Counted from the stretch's first letter, positions 17,031 through 26,026 are shown. The stretch is DNA of 64,000 nt from Paraburkholderia bryophila (GCF_003269035.1 NZ_QLTK01000023.1:1-64000); one strand, 5' to 3'. Program-made: numbers and translations. The notes: a model not told the origin generated them from the sequence alone.

Positions 17031-18428
17031 ATGCCGATTCATTCGCTCATTGAAGCCGACCGCAAGCATCTGATCCATCCGGTCATCAACTACCGCGCGC
17101 ACGAAGCCCGCGGCGTCACCATCCTCGAATCCGCCAGCGGGGCATTTCTGCGCGACGCGGCCGGCAACGAACTGCTCGACGCCTTTTCCGGGCTGTGGTG
17201 CGTGAACACCGGCTATGGCCAGCAGAGCATCGTCGACGCGGCCACCGCGCAGATGCAGAAACTGCCCTACGCGACCGGCTATTTCCACTTCGGCTCGGAG
17301 CCGGCCATCGAGTTGGCGCAGAAGCTGGTCGAGCTGTCGCCCGCTTCGCTGCAGCACGTGTATTTCACGCTCGGCGGCTCCGACGCGGTCGACTCCGCGC
17401 TGCGCTTCATCACGCATTACTTCAACGCCACGGGCCACCCGTCGAAGAAGCACATCATCGCGCTGCAACGCGGCTATCACGGTTCGTCGACCACCGGCGC
17501 GGGTCTCACCGCGTTGCCCGCGTTCCATCGCAACTTCGATCTGCCGCTGCCCAACCAGCATCATCTGCCGTCGCCGTATGCGTACCGCAACGATTTCGCC
17601 GACGACGCCGCCCTGATCGCCGCCTCGGTCGCCGCGCTCGAAGCGAAGGTCGCCGAACTCGGCGCGGACAACGTCGCGGCGTTCTTCTGCGAGCCGATCC
17701 AGGGGTCGGGCGGCGTGATCGTGCCGCCGTTCGGCTGGCTCAAAGCCATGCGCGACGCTTGCCGTCGGCTCGGCATCCTGTTCGTCGCGGACGAAGTCAT
17801 TACCGGTTTCGGCCGCACGGGTCCGCTGTTCGCCTGCCAAGGCGAAGGCGTCGAACCGGATCTGATGACGGTGGCGAAAGGCCTCACCGCCGGTTATGCG
17901 CCGATGGGCGCGGTGCTGATGTCCGATGAAATTTACCAGGGCATTGCCGATGGCGACGCCGAAGCCGTGGTCGGCCACGGTCACACGTATTCGGCGCATC
18001 CGGTGAGTGCGGCGATCGGCCTCGAAGTGCTGCGCCTGTATCACGAAGGCGGGCTGCTGGCGAACGGCGTGGCGCGGGCGCCGCGCTTCGCGCGCGGTCT
18101 CGATGCGCTGCTCGCGCATCCGCTGGTGGGCGATTCGCGCCATCGCGGCCTGCTCGGCGCACTCGAACTGGTCGCCGACAAAGAGACCCGGGCGGGCTTC
18201 GACCCGGCGCTGAAACTGTCCGAGCGGATCGCTGCCGCCGCGTATGAAAACCGCCTGATTTTCCGTGCATTCGGTGACAACATTCTCGGCTTCGCGCCGG
18301 CCTTGTCGTACACCGAGGCCGACTTCGACCTGATGTTCGAACGCCTCGAAAAAACCCTCGACGACGTGCTCGCACAAGCCGACGTCAGGGCCGCGCTGAA
18401 GGTCAAAACTCACGCCGCTGCATGCTAG
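17031..18428 (+). CDS. PLP-dependent class III aminotransferase (omega-amine/putrescine:pyruvate type)
   Basis: 465 residues. Motifs of the group include FSGLWCVNTGYG, the PLP phosphate contact RGYHGSSTTGAGL, and LFVADEVITGFGRTG with the conserved aspartate. The PLP lysine is in MTVAKGLTAGYAPMG. Close relatives are SpuC-like putrescine:pyruvate and omega-amino acid:pyruvate transaminases. The product would be an aldehyde suitable for the dehydrogenases at 13226 or 35088. An Lrp-type regulator follows after 51 bases and may control it. Exact amine donor unknown. Confidence 0.87.
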   Translation: MPIHSLIEADRKHLIHPVINYRAHEARGVTILESASGAFLRDAAGNELLDAFSGLWCVNTGYGQQSIVDAATAQMQKLPYATGYFHFGSEPAIELAQKLVELSPASLQHVYFTLGGSDAVDSALRFITHYFNATGHPSKKHIIALQRGYHGSSTTGAGLTALPAFHRNFDLPLPNQHHLPSPYAYRNDFADDAALIAASVAALEAKVAELGADNVAAFFCEPIQGSGGVIVPPFGWLKAMRDACRRLGILFVADEVITGFGRTGPLFACQGEGVEPDLMTVAKGLTAGYAPMGAVLMSDEIYQGIADGDAEAVVGHGHTYSAHPVSAAIGLEVLRLYHEGGLLANGVARAPRFARGLDALLAHPLVGDSRHRGLLGALELVADKETRAGFDPALKLSERIAAAAYENRLIFRAFGDNILGFAPALSYTEADFDLMFERLEKTLDDVLAQADVRAALKVKTHAAAC

Positions 18429-18479
18429 AGTAGAGGCACCCTCAGCCTGTCACCCAACCGCCGGAGCGACAACGTTACG

Positions 18480-18977
18480 ATGAGCAGCGACTGCAAGCTT
18501 GACCGGATCGACCTGCGGATACTCTCACAGCTGCAGAAGAAAGGCCGCATCACCAACGTCGAGCTTGCCGACGCGGTCGGCCTTTCGCCCAGCCCTTGCC
18601 TGATTCGCGTCAAACGTCTGGAGAAGGCCGGCTACATCATCGGCTACGGTGCGCAGATCCAGCTCGAAAAGCTCGGCGACGTGCAGATCGTGTTCACTGA
18701 AGTCACGCTCGCCGACCACCGGCGGGAAGACTTCATCAAGTTCGTGAATGCGATCCGCGACGTCGACGAGATCGTCGAATGCCATCTTGCAAGCGGCGGT
18801 TACGACTACCTGCTGAAGTTCGTCACGCGCAGCGTGAGCCACTATCAGAGCATTGTCGAAGGCCTGCTCGAACGCGATATCGGCATCGAGAAATACTTCA
18901 GCTACGTGATCATCAAGTCGCCGTTCGTGAAGAGCCATTACCCGCTCGAAACCCTGTTCTCGCAGAACCACAACTAG
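18480..18977 (+). CDS. Lrp/AsnC-family transcriptional regulator
   Basis: 165 residues. The N-terminal helix-turn-helix covers DRIDLRILSQLQKKGRITNV and then LADAVGLSPSPCLIRVKRLE; the C-terminal RAM domain runs from about 65 to 150 (VDEIVECHLASGGYDYLLKF). It lies just downstream of the aminotransferase on the same strand, so it likely senses an amino acid or amine and controls that gene. Confidence 0.9.
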   Translation: MSSDCKLDRIDLRILSQLQKKGRITNVELADAVGLSPSPCLIRVKRLEKAGYIIGYGAQIQLEKLGDVQIVFTEVTLADHRREDFIKFVNAIRDVDEIVECHLASGGYDYLLKFVTRSVSHYQSIVEGLLERDIGIEKYFSYVIIKSPFVKSHYPLETLFSQNHN

Positions 18978-19004
18978 GCGTGTCGATAGCGCCGGGCCCT
19001 CATG

Positions 19005-19952
19005 TCAGGGTTCGGCGGCTTGCTCCAGCGCCGCGCCTTCGGCCGGCGGACTCCATTGCGCGAACTCCTCGCTCAGAAAGTCGACGCATACCCGCACCTT
19101 CGCCGACTGCGCGAGCCTCGCCGGATACACCGCCCACAGATTCGCCGGTTGCGTGACCTCGGGCAGCACCTGCTGCAACTGGCCGCTGTCGAGCAGGGGC
19201 CGCACGTCCCACATGGAACGCAGCACGATGCCGCGACCGGCCAGTGCCCATTGCACCGCCACTTCGCCGTGATTGGTCGACAACGGTCCGGTGACCTTGA
19301 TCGAGACCGCTTCGCCGCGCACCGTCAAGCGCCACAAACCGAACGGATGATCGCGCTCCTTGATCGCCAGACACGCATGCGAGGACAGCTCGGCGAGTTG
19401 CCGCGGCGCGCCATGCCGCGCGATATAGCCCGGCGACGCGCACAGCACGCGATGATTCGACGCAAGCCGCCGCGCGATCAGATGCGGCGCGATCTCGTCG
19501 CCGATGCGAATGTCGAGGTCGAAGCCTTCGCCGGCCACGTCCACGAGACGATCGAACAGATCGAGCCGCACGCTCAGTTGCGGATAACGCTCTGAAAAAC
19601 GCGCCAGCGCGGGCGCCACGAAACGTCGCCCAAAACCGAAGCTGCTGGAAATGCGCAACTTGCCGCCGGGAATGCGGCGCGTGGTGGAGACGTCTTCCAC
19701 CAGTTGATCGACGTCGTCGAGAATCTTCTCGGCCCACGCGTAGACGCGTTCGCCGGCTTCCGTAATCGCGACCCGCCGTGTGGACCGATGCAATAAACGC
19801 GTGCCGAGCGTAGTCTCGAGCACATTGATCCGTTTGCTGACGTAGGCCGCCGACACCGACAAGGCCTCCGCCGCGGCACTGAAACTGGACTTGCGCGCCA
19901 CTTCGCAGAACACGCGCAAATCGCCGAGATCGGGTGAAGGGACGGAGTTCAT
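19005..19952 (-). CDS. LysR-family regulator, DmlR-like
   Basis: 315 residues from the ATG at 19952. The helix-turn-helix is in FCEVARKSSFSAAAEALSVS, followed by AYVSKRINVLETTLGTRLLH. The LysR substrate-binding domain fills the rest. DmlR in E. coli controls the divergent D-malate dehydrogenase gene, and here too a TtuC/DmlA-type dehydrogenase lies divergent. An in-frame start at 19994 would add 14 residues but overlaps the putative operator, so it is less likely. Confidence 0.87.
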   Translation of the reverse strand: MNSVPSPDLGDLRVFCEVARKSSFSAAAEALSVSAAYVSKRINVLETTLGTRLLHRSTRRVAITEAGERVYAWAEKILDDVDQLVEDVSTTRRIPGGKLRISSSFGFGRRFVAPALARFSERYPQLSVRLDLFDRLVDVAGEGFDLDIRIGDEIAPHLIARRLASNHRVLCASPGYIARHGAPRQLAELSSHACLAIKERDHPFGLWRLTVRGEAVSIKVTGPLSTNHGEVAVQWALAGRGIVLRSMWDVRPLLDSGQLQQVLPEVTQPANLWAVYPARLAQSAKVRVCVDFLSEEFAQWSPPAEGAALEQAAEP

Positions 19953-19976
19953 AGGTCGCTCGGCGGTCCATGCGTT

Positions 19977-19995
19977 TGTACACGAATCGTGCACA
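19977..19995. promoter_or_regulatory. Putative LysR operator between dmlR-like and ttuC-like genes
   Basis: A 19-base near-perfect palindrome, TGTACACGA-A-TCGTGCACA, with one mismatched pair. It contains the T-N11-A pattern of LysR binding sites. It lies 24 bases upstream of the regulator start and about 100 bases upstream of the dehydrogenase start, the usual place for a LysR recognition site. Confidence 0.6.
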
Positions 19996-20095
19996 GTGGC
20001 TTAACTAAAGCGACCATTTTAGGCTCAAACAGCAGGAATAAAATAAACCCTGAATCCGCTTGAAGCGTCGAACGTCCTAATGGAGGAGCAGCAAC

Positions 20096-21178
20096 ATGTC
20101 GAAGAAATATCGGATCGCGGTCATTCCCGGCGACGGCATTGGTGTCGAAGTGATGCCCGAGGCGTTACGCGTGCTGGACGCGGTGAAAAACCGCTTCGGA
20201 CTCGACTTCGAGTATCAGCACATTGAATGGGCGAGCTGCGACTACTACGCAAAGCACGGCCAGATGATGCCGGACGACTGGAAAGCGCACTTGCAATCCG
20301 CCGATGCGATTCTGTTCGGCGCGGTGGGCTGGCCCGACACGGTGCCTGACCACGTTTCGCTGTGGGGTTCGCTGCTCAAGTTCCGCCGCGAATTCGACCA
20401 GTACATCAACCTGCGGCCGGCGCGCCTGTTTGCCGGCGTGCCGTCGCCGCTCGCGGGCCGCAAGGCCGGCGACATCGACTTCTGGATCGTGCGCGAGAAC
20501 ACCGAGGGCGAGTATTCGTCGGTGGGCGGCGTGATGTTCGAAGGCACCGAGCGCGAATTCGTGCTGCAGGAATCGGTCTTCACGCGGCACGGCAGCGAGC
20601 GCGTGCTGAAGTTCGCGTTCGACCTCGCGCAGCGCCGCGAGCGCAAGAAGATCACGGTCGCCACCAAGAGCAACGGCATTGCGATCAGCATGCCGTGGTG
20701 GGACAAATGCGCGGCCGGCATCGCGGCGCAGTATCCCGACGTGACGTGGGACAAGCAGCATATCGACATTCTGTGCGCGCGCTTCGTGCTGAACCCCGAT
20801 CGCTTCGACGTGGTGGTCGCCACCAATCTGTTCGGCGACATTTTGTCCGATCTCGGCCCCGCCTGTACCGGCACGATCGGCCTCGCGCCCTCGGCCAATC
20901 TGAATCCGGACCGCAAGTTTCCGTCGCTGTTCGAGCCGGTGCACGGGTCGGCGCCCGACATTGCCGGCAAGAACATCGCCAATCCGATCGCGATGATCTG
21001 GTCGGCCGCGATGATGCTCGATTTCCTCGGCAATCACGCAGGCAAGGAGCGCGAGGCGCACGACGCGATTCTCGCGGCGATCGAGGCCACGCTGGTGTCA
21101 GGCCCGCATACCGGCGACCTGGGCGGCAAGGCGAACACGACCGACGTCGGCCAGGCGATCGCGGCTAAACTTGCCTGA
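20096..21178 (+). CDS. Tartrate dehydrogenase / D-malate dehydrogenase (decarboxylating)
   Basis: 360 residues of the isopropylmalate/isocitrate dehydrogenase fold. It begins YRIAVIPGDGIGVEVMPEAL and has IVRENTEGEYSSVGG, TKSNGIAISMPWWD and the metal-binding region VVATNLFGDILSDLG, then EPVHGSAPDIAGKNIANP. These features match TtuC/DmlA enzymes, which oxidise tartrate, D-malate or meso-tartrate with NAD+. A strong GGAGGAG ribosome binding site precedes the ATG. It heads a likely operon with an amidohydrolase and a cupin. Which 2-hydroxydicarboxylate it uses cannot be decided from sequence. Confidence 0.88.
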   Translation: MSKKYRIAVIPGDGIGVEVMPEALRVLDAVKNRFGLDFEYQHIEWASCDYYAKHGQMMPDDWKAHLQSADAILFGAVGWPDTVPDHVSLWGSLLKFRREFDQYINLRPARLFAGVPSPLAGRKAGDIDFWIVRENTEGEYSSVGGVMFEGTEREFVLQESVFTRHGSERVLKFAFDLAQRRERKKITVATKSNGIAISMPWWDKCAAGIAAQYPDVTWDKQHIDILCARFVLNPDRFDVVVATNLFGDILSDLGPACTGTIGLAPSANLNPDRKFPSLFEPVHGSAPDIAGKNIANPIAMIWSAAMMLDFLGNHAGKEREAHDAILAAIEATLVSGPHTGDLGGKANTTDVGQAIAAKLA

Positions 21179-21223
21179 GGTCACCCGAGCCCCCCGTCCC
21201 ACTCCTTGCCAGGACACCTACGT

Positions 21224-22213
21224 ATGAGCATCGAAGCCTATCCGATCGAAGTCGACTTCCCCGACATCTCGGTGCATGAACACTCGCCGTCGGGAATCGC
21301 GTACGTCCATACGTTCGACTCCGGCGTGCCCGGACCGCATGTGATGATCAATGCGCTCACGCACGGCAACGAAGTGTGCGGCGCGATCGTCGTCGACGAA
21401 CTGCTGCGCCGCCAACTGCGGCCGCGGCGCGGGCGCCTTACGCTGGGGTTCGCGAACGTTGCCGCTTACCTGAGCTTCGATCCCGCGAAGCCCGACGCCG
21501 CACGTTTCGTCGATCAGGACTTCAACCGCGTATGGACCGCCGCGACGCTCGACGACACCTCGCGCACCTCCAGCGAACTGGCGCGCGCCCGCGCGATGCG
21601 GCCGCTGATCGACACGGTCGACGCCCTGCTCGATCTGCATTCCATGCACGAAAAGAGCAAGCCGCTGATCGTCGCGGGACCGCTGCAAAAAGGCAGCGAG
21701 CTGGCCGTGAAGCTCGGCACGCCGGCCACGGTGATCTGCGACGAAGGCCATCCCGAAGGCCGTCGTATGCGCGATTACGAAGGCTTCGGCGATCCGGCCA
21801 GCGCGAAGAACGCGTTGCTGATCGAATGCGGACAGCACTGGGAACGCGGCGCGGTCGGCGTGGCGCGCGATACCACCGCGCGTTTTCTGATGCTGGCCGG
21901 TGTGATCGACGAAACGGATCTGCCGCCGGGCTGGCTCGCGCCGGTGCCGGCTGCGCAGCACATCGTGCGTGTGACGCAACCGGTCGTGGCGACCAGCATG
22001 GACTTCCGTTTCGCCGCGCCGTACACGGGTCTGGAAATCTTCGAGAAGGCCGGCGCCGTGATCGGCTGGTCGAACGGCGAGGCGGTGCTCACGCCTTACG
22101 ACAACTGCATGCTCGTCATGCCTTCGCTGCGGCAATTGCGGCCGGGCGTCACGGTCGTGCGGCTGGGCAAGATCGAACAGACCGTTACGCGTGCCGACAC
22201 CACAGGCCGGTGA
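21224..22213 (+). CDS. Succinylglutamate desuccinylase/aspartoacylase-family zinc hydrolase
   Basis: 329 residues. Zinc ligands are expected at the H and E of ALTHGNEVCG and at the H of LLDLHSMHEKS; a likely catalytic glutamate is in NALLIECGQHW. The fold is that of M14-like aspartoacylases, which cleave N-acyl bonds of amino acids. The ATG at 21224 has AGGA ten bases before it; the longer frame starts with TTG and is not favoured. Its position between a tartrate/malate-type dehydrogenase and a cupin suggests release of a hydroxydicarboxylate from an acylated substrate (inference). Confidence 0.8.
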   Translation: MSIEAYPIEVDFPDISVHEHSPSGIAYVHTFDSGVPGPHVMINALTHGNEVCGAIVVDELLRRQLRPRRGRLTLGFANVAAYLSFDPAKPDAARFVDQDFNRVWTAATLDDTSRTSSELARARAMRPLIDTVDALLDLHSMHEKSKPLIVAGPLQKGSELAVKLGTPATVICDEGHPEGRRMRDYEGFGDPASAKNALLIECGQHWERGAVGVARDTTARFLMLAGVIDETDLPPGWLAPVPAAQHIVRVTQPVVATSMDFRFAAPYTGLEIFEKAGAVIGWSNGEAVLTPYDNCMLVMPSLRQLRPGVTVVRLGKIEQTVTRADTTGR

Positions 22214-22246
22214 TCGGTTTCAGCACATTCAAAAGGTAAGGCGAAG

Positions 22247-22591
22247 ATGAAGGTACAGCAGCTCAAACAAAGCGTGAATCTGCGGAATCTGGAGGACTGG
22301 GGCACGGTCGGCTTGCCCGGCACGACACCGATTCAGGTGTCCGGCGTGCAGCGCGTGATCGAAGGCAGCGAGGCGGTCGATACCGGTATCTTCGAATGCA
22401 CGGCGGGCACCTATCGCCGCTCGATCAAGCAGGCCGAGGTGATGCACTTTATCGCGGGCCGCGGGCGCTTCACGCCGGACAACGAGGAGACCATCCATTT
22501 CGCGAGCGGCGACACCCTGTTCTTCGAGGCCAATACGGAAGGCCTCTGGGAAGTCGAAGAGACGATGCGCAAGGTCTATGTGATCTTCTGA
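22247..22591 (+). CDS. Small cupin-domain protein
   Basis: 114 residues forming a single cupin barrel of the ethanolamine-utilisation/(S)-ureidoglycine aminohydrolase-related type: EVMHFIAGRGRFTPDN, then FASGDTLFFEANTEGLWEV. Enzymatic role unknown; such proteins can be small isomerases, lyases or ligand sensors. It follows the hydrolase gene after 33 bases with a GGCGAAG-type ribosome binding site and is probably in the same operon. Confidence 0.75.
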   Translation: MKVQQLKQSVNLRNLEDWGTVGLPGTTPIQVSGVQRVIEGSEAVDTGIFECTAGTYRRSIKQAEVMHFIAGRGRFTPDNEETIHFASGDTLFFEANTEGLWEVEETMRKVYVIF

Positions 22592-22617
22592 ATAGCGCGT
22601 TACGTGTTGCATTGAGC

Positions 22618-22647
22618 GCCGCGCCAGGCCTTTCAGGCCGGCGCGGC
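22618..22647 (+). terminator. Probable terminator after the cupin gene
   Basis: An inverted repeat pairs GCCGCGCC with GGCGCGGC and continues inward with GGCC/GGCC around a TTTCA loop, leaving one bulged A. It lies 27 bases after the cupin stop and is followed by TATTTT some ten bases on. The T-tract is short, so termination may be partial. Confidence 0.55.
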
Positions 22648-22799
22648 CATCCCGGTATTTTCCCGGCACGCCGACGCGCGCCGCGGCCTCAGCAGTCATC
22701 CGCGCTGTCCAGCGCACGCTCCTTTCCGACGCACCGCTGCAACACGCTCGGGTAATCCCGCGTTGACCCTTCGTTGTCGATTTACTTACAGTGACGCCT

Positions 22800-22833
22800 G
22801 TTCGCACAAAGAATCACGGTTCTATATGCGAAC
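22800..22833. promoter_or_regulatory. 34-base composite dyad upstream of the porin
   Basis: Two nested inverted repeats share one centre: GTTCGCA ... TGCGAAC on the outside and AGAA ... TTCT inside, with equal 3-base gaps on each side and six central bases. It could be an operator or, if transcribed, a stem-loop in the porin leader. It ends 78 bases before the porin start. Confidence 0.5.
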
Positions 22834-22911
22834 AAATCACAAAAATTGATCGACGACCGGATTGCCCGGCCTGGCAGCAAGCCGGAGCAGGTCGCCTTGG
22901 AGAACATCCGC

Positions 22912-24132
22912 ATGAATCGCAACCTCACCCTGACCCGGCTCGCCTGCGCGATGGCCGCATTGGCCAGCGCGCCCGCTTTCGCCCAAAGCAGCGTCACGCT
23001 GTACGGTATCGTCGACACGGGTATCGGCTATCAGAGCAGCCAGGCGCCTTCGCTCGGCTCGACCTCGGGCGGCAAATCGAACGTCAAGATGATCAACGGC
23101 GTGTGGGCCGGCAGCCGCTTCGGCCTGAAGGGCGCGGAAGACCTGGGCGGCAACACCAAGGCGATCTTCCAGTTGGAGTCCGGCTTCAATTCCGCCACCG
23201 GCGGCCAGCAATACACGAACGCGATGTTCGGCCGCCAGGCCTGGGTCGGCGTCACGAATCCGACCTACGGCACGTTCCAGGCGGGCCGCCAGTACACCGC
23301 GTACTACTCGCTGCTGTCGCCTTATAGCCCGACCACATGGCTCACCGGCTACTACGGCGCGCATCCGGGCGACGTCGACGCACTCGACACGATCTACCGC
23401 GCCAATAACTCGCTGGTCTATACGTCGCCGAAGCTGTATGGCTTCACGTTCAGCGGCTCCTACGCGGTGGGCGGCGTGCCGGGCAGCTTCAACCGCGGCT
23501 CGACATGGAGCGGCGCGGTGCAGTACCTCAACGGCCCGGTCGGCATCGCGGTCGGCTTCATGCGCATCAACAATTCGACGGTGGGCGGCGGCGCGTATGG
23601 CGCGGATTCGACCGTATCGAACAACGGCGCGCAGCCGGGCGTGTCGGCGGTGACCAACGGCTATCAGACCGCCCAGGCGCAGCAGCGCTTCGCCGTGACC
23701 GGCGGGTATAACTTCGGCAATGGCTGGGACGTGTCGGCGGCTTACTCGAACGTGCAGTACATTCCGGGCGTCGGTTCGAGCTTCCGCGACACCGCCATCT
23801 TCAACACGGCCGGCGCGGTGCTGCACTGGAAGCCGAGTGTCGCGTGGGACTTCGCCACCGGCTACAGCTACACGCGTGCGACCAAAGCGAACGGCATCAC
23901 GAGTTCGGCGCAGTACCAGCAGGTCAACCTGTCCGAGTACTATGCATTGTCGAAGCGCACCGGCCTCTATGCGTTGCAGGCATTCCAGCGCACTAACGGC
24001 AACACGCTCGGCACCGCCGGCTCGGGGCATATCATCAGCGCCACCGCCACGATCGGCGACGGGTTCCAGAGCGCGCCCTCGTCGTCGCGCAGCCAGTTCG
24101 CCGCGGGCGTAGGCATCGTGCACCGCTTCTGA
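22912..24132 (+). CDS. Outer-membrane porin, Burkholderia OmpC/Gram-negative porin type
   Basis: 406 residues. The signal peptide MNRNLTLTRLACAMAALASA is followed by a PAFA-QSS cleavage site. The mature start SSVTLYGIVDTGIGY is diagnostic of the beta-proteobacterial 16-strand porins, as are GSRFGLKGAEDLGGNTKAIF and the C-terminal phenylalanine (GIVHRF). It should form a general or anion-selective pore. ATG 22912 is chosen because it begins the signal peptide and has GGAG ten bases upstream. The gene sits between catabolic enzymes and an MFS importer, so it may serve the outer-membrane step for the same substrate. Confidence 0.92.
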   Translation: MNRNLTLTRLACAMAALASAPAFAQSSVTLYGIVDTGIGYQSSQAPSLGSTSGGKSNVKMINGVWAGSRFGLKGAEDLGGNTKAIFQLESGFNSATGGQQYTNAMFGRQAWVGVTNPTYGTFQAGRQYTAYYSLLSPYSPTTWLTGYYGAHPGDVDALDTIYRANNSLVYTSPKLYGFTFSGSYAVGGVPGSFNRGSTWSGAVQYLNGPVGIAVGFMRINNSTVGGGAYGADSTVSNNGAQPGVSAVTNGYQTAQAQQRFAVTGGYNFGNGWDVSAAYSNVQYIPGVGSSFRDTAIFNTAGAVLHWKPSVAWDFATGYSYTRATKANGITSSAQYQQVNLSEYYALSKRTGLYALQAFQRTNGNTLGTAGSGHIISATATIGDGFQSAPSSSRSQFAAGVGIVHRF

Positions 24133-24157
24133 ACGGCACACGATCGTAGAAGAAAGA

Positions 24158-24179
24158 AAGGCTCGTGATCACGAGCCTT
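24158..24179 (+). terminator. Perfect palindromic terminator after the porin
   Basis: A perfect 22-base palindrome with half AAGGCTCGTGA, starting 25 bases after the porin stop and followed within ten bases by GCGCTTTT. It probably ends porin transcription. Because it lies before the MFS ribosome binding site, the MFS gene may have its own promoter or depend on read-through. Confidence 0.65.
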
Positions 24180-24206
24180 CGCGCTTTTCGCAGTCAGGAG
24201 ACCATC

Positions 24207-25565
24207 ATGAGCCGCAGTACCGCTGTGAACGTTCAAACCTTCATCAACGAACACCCATTCTCGCCGTTCCAGTGGCTCATCTTCTTCATGTGTTTCGTGA
24301 TCGTCCTGCTGGACGGTTTCGACACGGCCGCGATCGGCTTCATTGCGCCTTCGCTGATCGCCGAATGGGGCATCACGAAACCGGCGCTCGCGCCGGTGCT
24401 GAGCGCAGCGCTGTTCGGCCTCGCCTGCGGCGCGCTCGGCTCGGGACCGCTGTCCGACCGCCTCGGGCGACGCTCGCTGCTGCTTGGTTCGGTGCTGCTG
24501 TTCGGCGTGGCGTGCCTCGCGTCGGCCTTCTCGACCAACATCGAGCAACTCACGGTGCTGCGCTTCGTGACCGGTGTCGGACTCGGCGCGGCCATGCCGA
24601 ACGCCGTGACGATGATGGGTGAATACTGCCCCGATCGCCGTCGCGCGACGCTGATCAATCTGATGTTCTGCGGCTTCCCGCTGGGCGCTGCGTTCGGCGG
24701 TTTTCTCGCCGCATGGATGATTCCGCATCTCGGCTGGCGCAGTGTGTTGCTGCTCGGCGGTATCACGCCGCTGTTGCTGCTGGTCCTGCTGCTGATCAAG
24801 ATGCCGGAGTCGGTCCGCTACATGGTCGCCAATAGCGCGCCGGTCGAGCGCATTCGTGCGGCGCTCGCGCGCATTTCGGACGAAGCCGCGCAGGCCGGCT
24901 CGTTCACCATGACCGAAAGCGCGCCGCAAACCGGTAGCAAGGGCGTGGGCGTGGTGCTGTCGCGCTCGTATATCGTCGGCTCGGTGATGTTGTGGGTCGC
25001 GTACTTCATGGGTCTCGTGATCTTTTACGCGTCGATCAACTGGATGCCGATTCTGCTGAAAGACGCCGGCCTCACGCCGCAACGCGCAACGCTGATTTCG
25101 GCGCTGTTCCCGCTCGGCGGCGTGGGCGCCGTGCTGTGCGGCGTGCTGATGGACAAGTTCAACGCGAACCGGATCATCGCCGCGTGCTATGCGTTGACGG
25201 CCGTGAGCGTGTACTTCATCGGCCAGGCGGTGGGCAATGTCGGCGCGCTGGTGTTTATCGTGTTCGTCGCGGGGGTGCTGATGAATACCGCGCAATCGTC
25301 GATGCCCGCGCTCGCCGCCGCGTTCTATCCAACCGAAGGACGCGGCACGGGTGTGGCATGGATGCTCGGGATCGGGCGCTTTGGCGGAATCGCCGGGTCG
25401 TTCCTGGTCGCGGAACTGACGCGGCGCCATTTCTCGTTCGGCGGGATCTTCGCGATGGTGGCTGTCGCGGGGCTGATTGCCTGCGTGGCGCTGCTGATCA
25501 AGCAGGCGGCACGGCCCCATGTCGCGACGCCGACGGCTTCGAATGCGGAATCGTTTGGACATTGA
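24207..25565 (+). CDS. MFS importer, aromatic acid:H+ symporter (AAHS) type
   Basis: 452 residues, about 12 membrane helices. The LDGFDTAAIGFIAPSLIAEW motif in the first helix (with the D-G-x-D charged pair) and GPLSDRLGRRSLLLG after helix 2 are hallmarks of the AAHS group that includes PcaK and BenK. ATG 24207 follows GGAG; the longer frame starts inside the terminator palindrome. The neighbours act on hydroxydicarboxylates and acylated substrates, so an organic acid is the likely cargo, but not necessarily an aromatic one. Confidence 0.88.
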   Translation: MSRSTAVNVQTFINEHPFSPFQWLIFFMCFVIVLLDGFDTAAIGFIAPSLIAEWGITKPALAPVLSAALFGLACGALGSGPLSDRLGRRSLLLGSVLLFGVACLASAFSTNIEQLTVLRFVTGVGLGAAMPNAVTMMGEYCPDRRRATLINLMFCGFPLGAAFGGFLAAWMIPHLGWRSVLLLGGITPLLLLVLLLIKMPESVRYMVANSAPVERIRAALARISDEAAQAGSFTMTESAPQTGSKGVGVVLSRSYIVGSVMLWVAYFMGLVIFYASINWMPILLKDAGLTPQRATLISALFPLGGVGAVLCGVLMDKFNANRIIAACYALTAVSVYFIGQAVGNVGALVFIVFVAGVLMNTAQSSMPALAAAFYPTEGRGTGVAWMLGIGRFGGIAGSFLVAELTRRHFSFGGIFAMVAVAGLIACVALLIKQAARPHVATPTASNAESFGH

Positions 25566-25693
25566 TCCGCGTGCGCAAAAAAACCTCACGCGCCACTTAC
25601 CGATAAACTACGCGGTTCTTTGTTCGCGCGGTCGCTGCGGTGGCGCATGCCATCGCTTTCATACCGCGCTCATCTAATGACAGGATTCCGGTC

Positions 25694-26026
25694 ATGAAAC
25701 GCGTAGTCGTCTCCGCCCTGCTGGCAGCGGCGTGTCTTGCCCAACCGGCGGCACAGGCCGTTGCCCAGACGGTCAGCAATCAATGTTTCGCGCTCGGCGA
25801 TATTGCCGGCCAGGTCGCGTCGTGGCGCTCGCACAAAAAGACCAAGGCGCAAGCGCTCGATCAGGCGGCCAAATACTACAAGGATCCGTCCGACCGGCAA
25901 GCGGTCGACGCGATCATCGAGAAAATCTACGCACCGAACGCACCGCATATGACGCCTGATCAGGCGAGTATGGTGTTCACGTCGGACTGCGCGAACCAGA
26001 ACAAAGCGCAGGCGCCCGCGAAATAG
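25694..26026 (+). CDS. Small secreted protein of unknown function
   Basis: 110 residues. The signal peptide MKRVVVSALLAAACLAQPAA ends near AVAQT. The mature part of about 85 residues has two cysteines (NQCFALG and SDCANQ) that could form a disulfide, a helical ALDQAAKYYKDPSDRQAVDA segment and a lysine-rich end. I do not recognise a family. The ATG at 25694 begins the signal sequence and has AGGA nine bases before it. It stands alone between the MFS gene and the convergent galactanase gene. Confidence 0.7.
   Translation: MKRVVVSALLAAACLAQPAAQAVAQTVSNQCFALGDIAGQVASWRSHKKTKAQALDQAAKYYKDPSDRQAVDAIIEKIYAPNAPHMTPDQASMVFTSDCANQNKAQAPAK

Larger units (their letters stand above)
22592..22911. other. 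Intergenic region between cupin and porin genes
   Basis: No convincing gene. It contains a probable terminator hairpin at 22618-22647 just after the cupin gene and a symmetric dyad at 22800-22833 in the porin leader. A GGAG ribosome binding site sits at 22899-22902, ten bases before the porin ATG. Confidence 0.7.
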
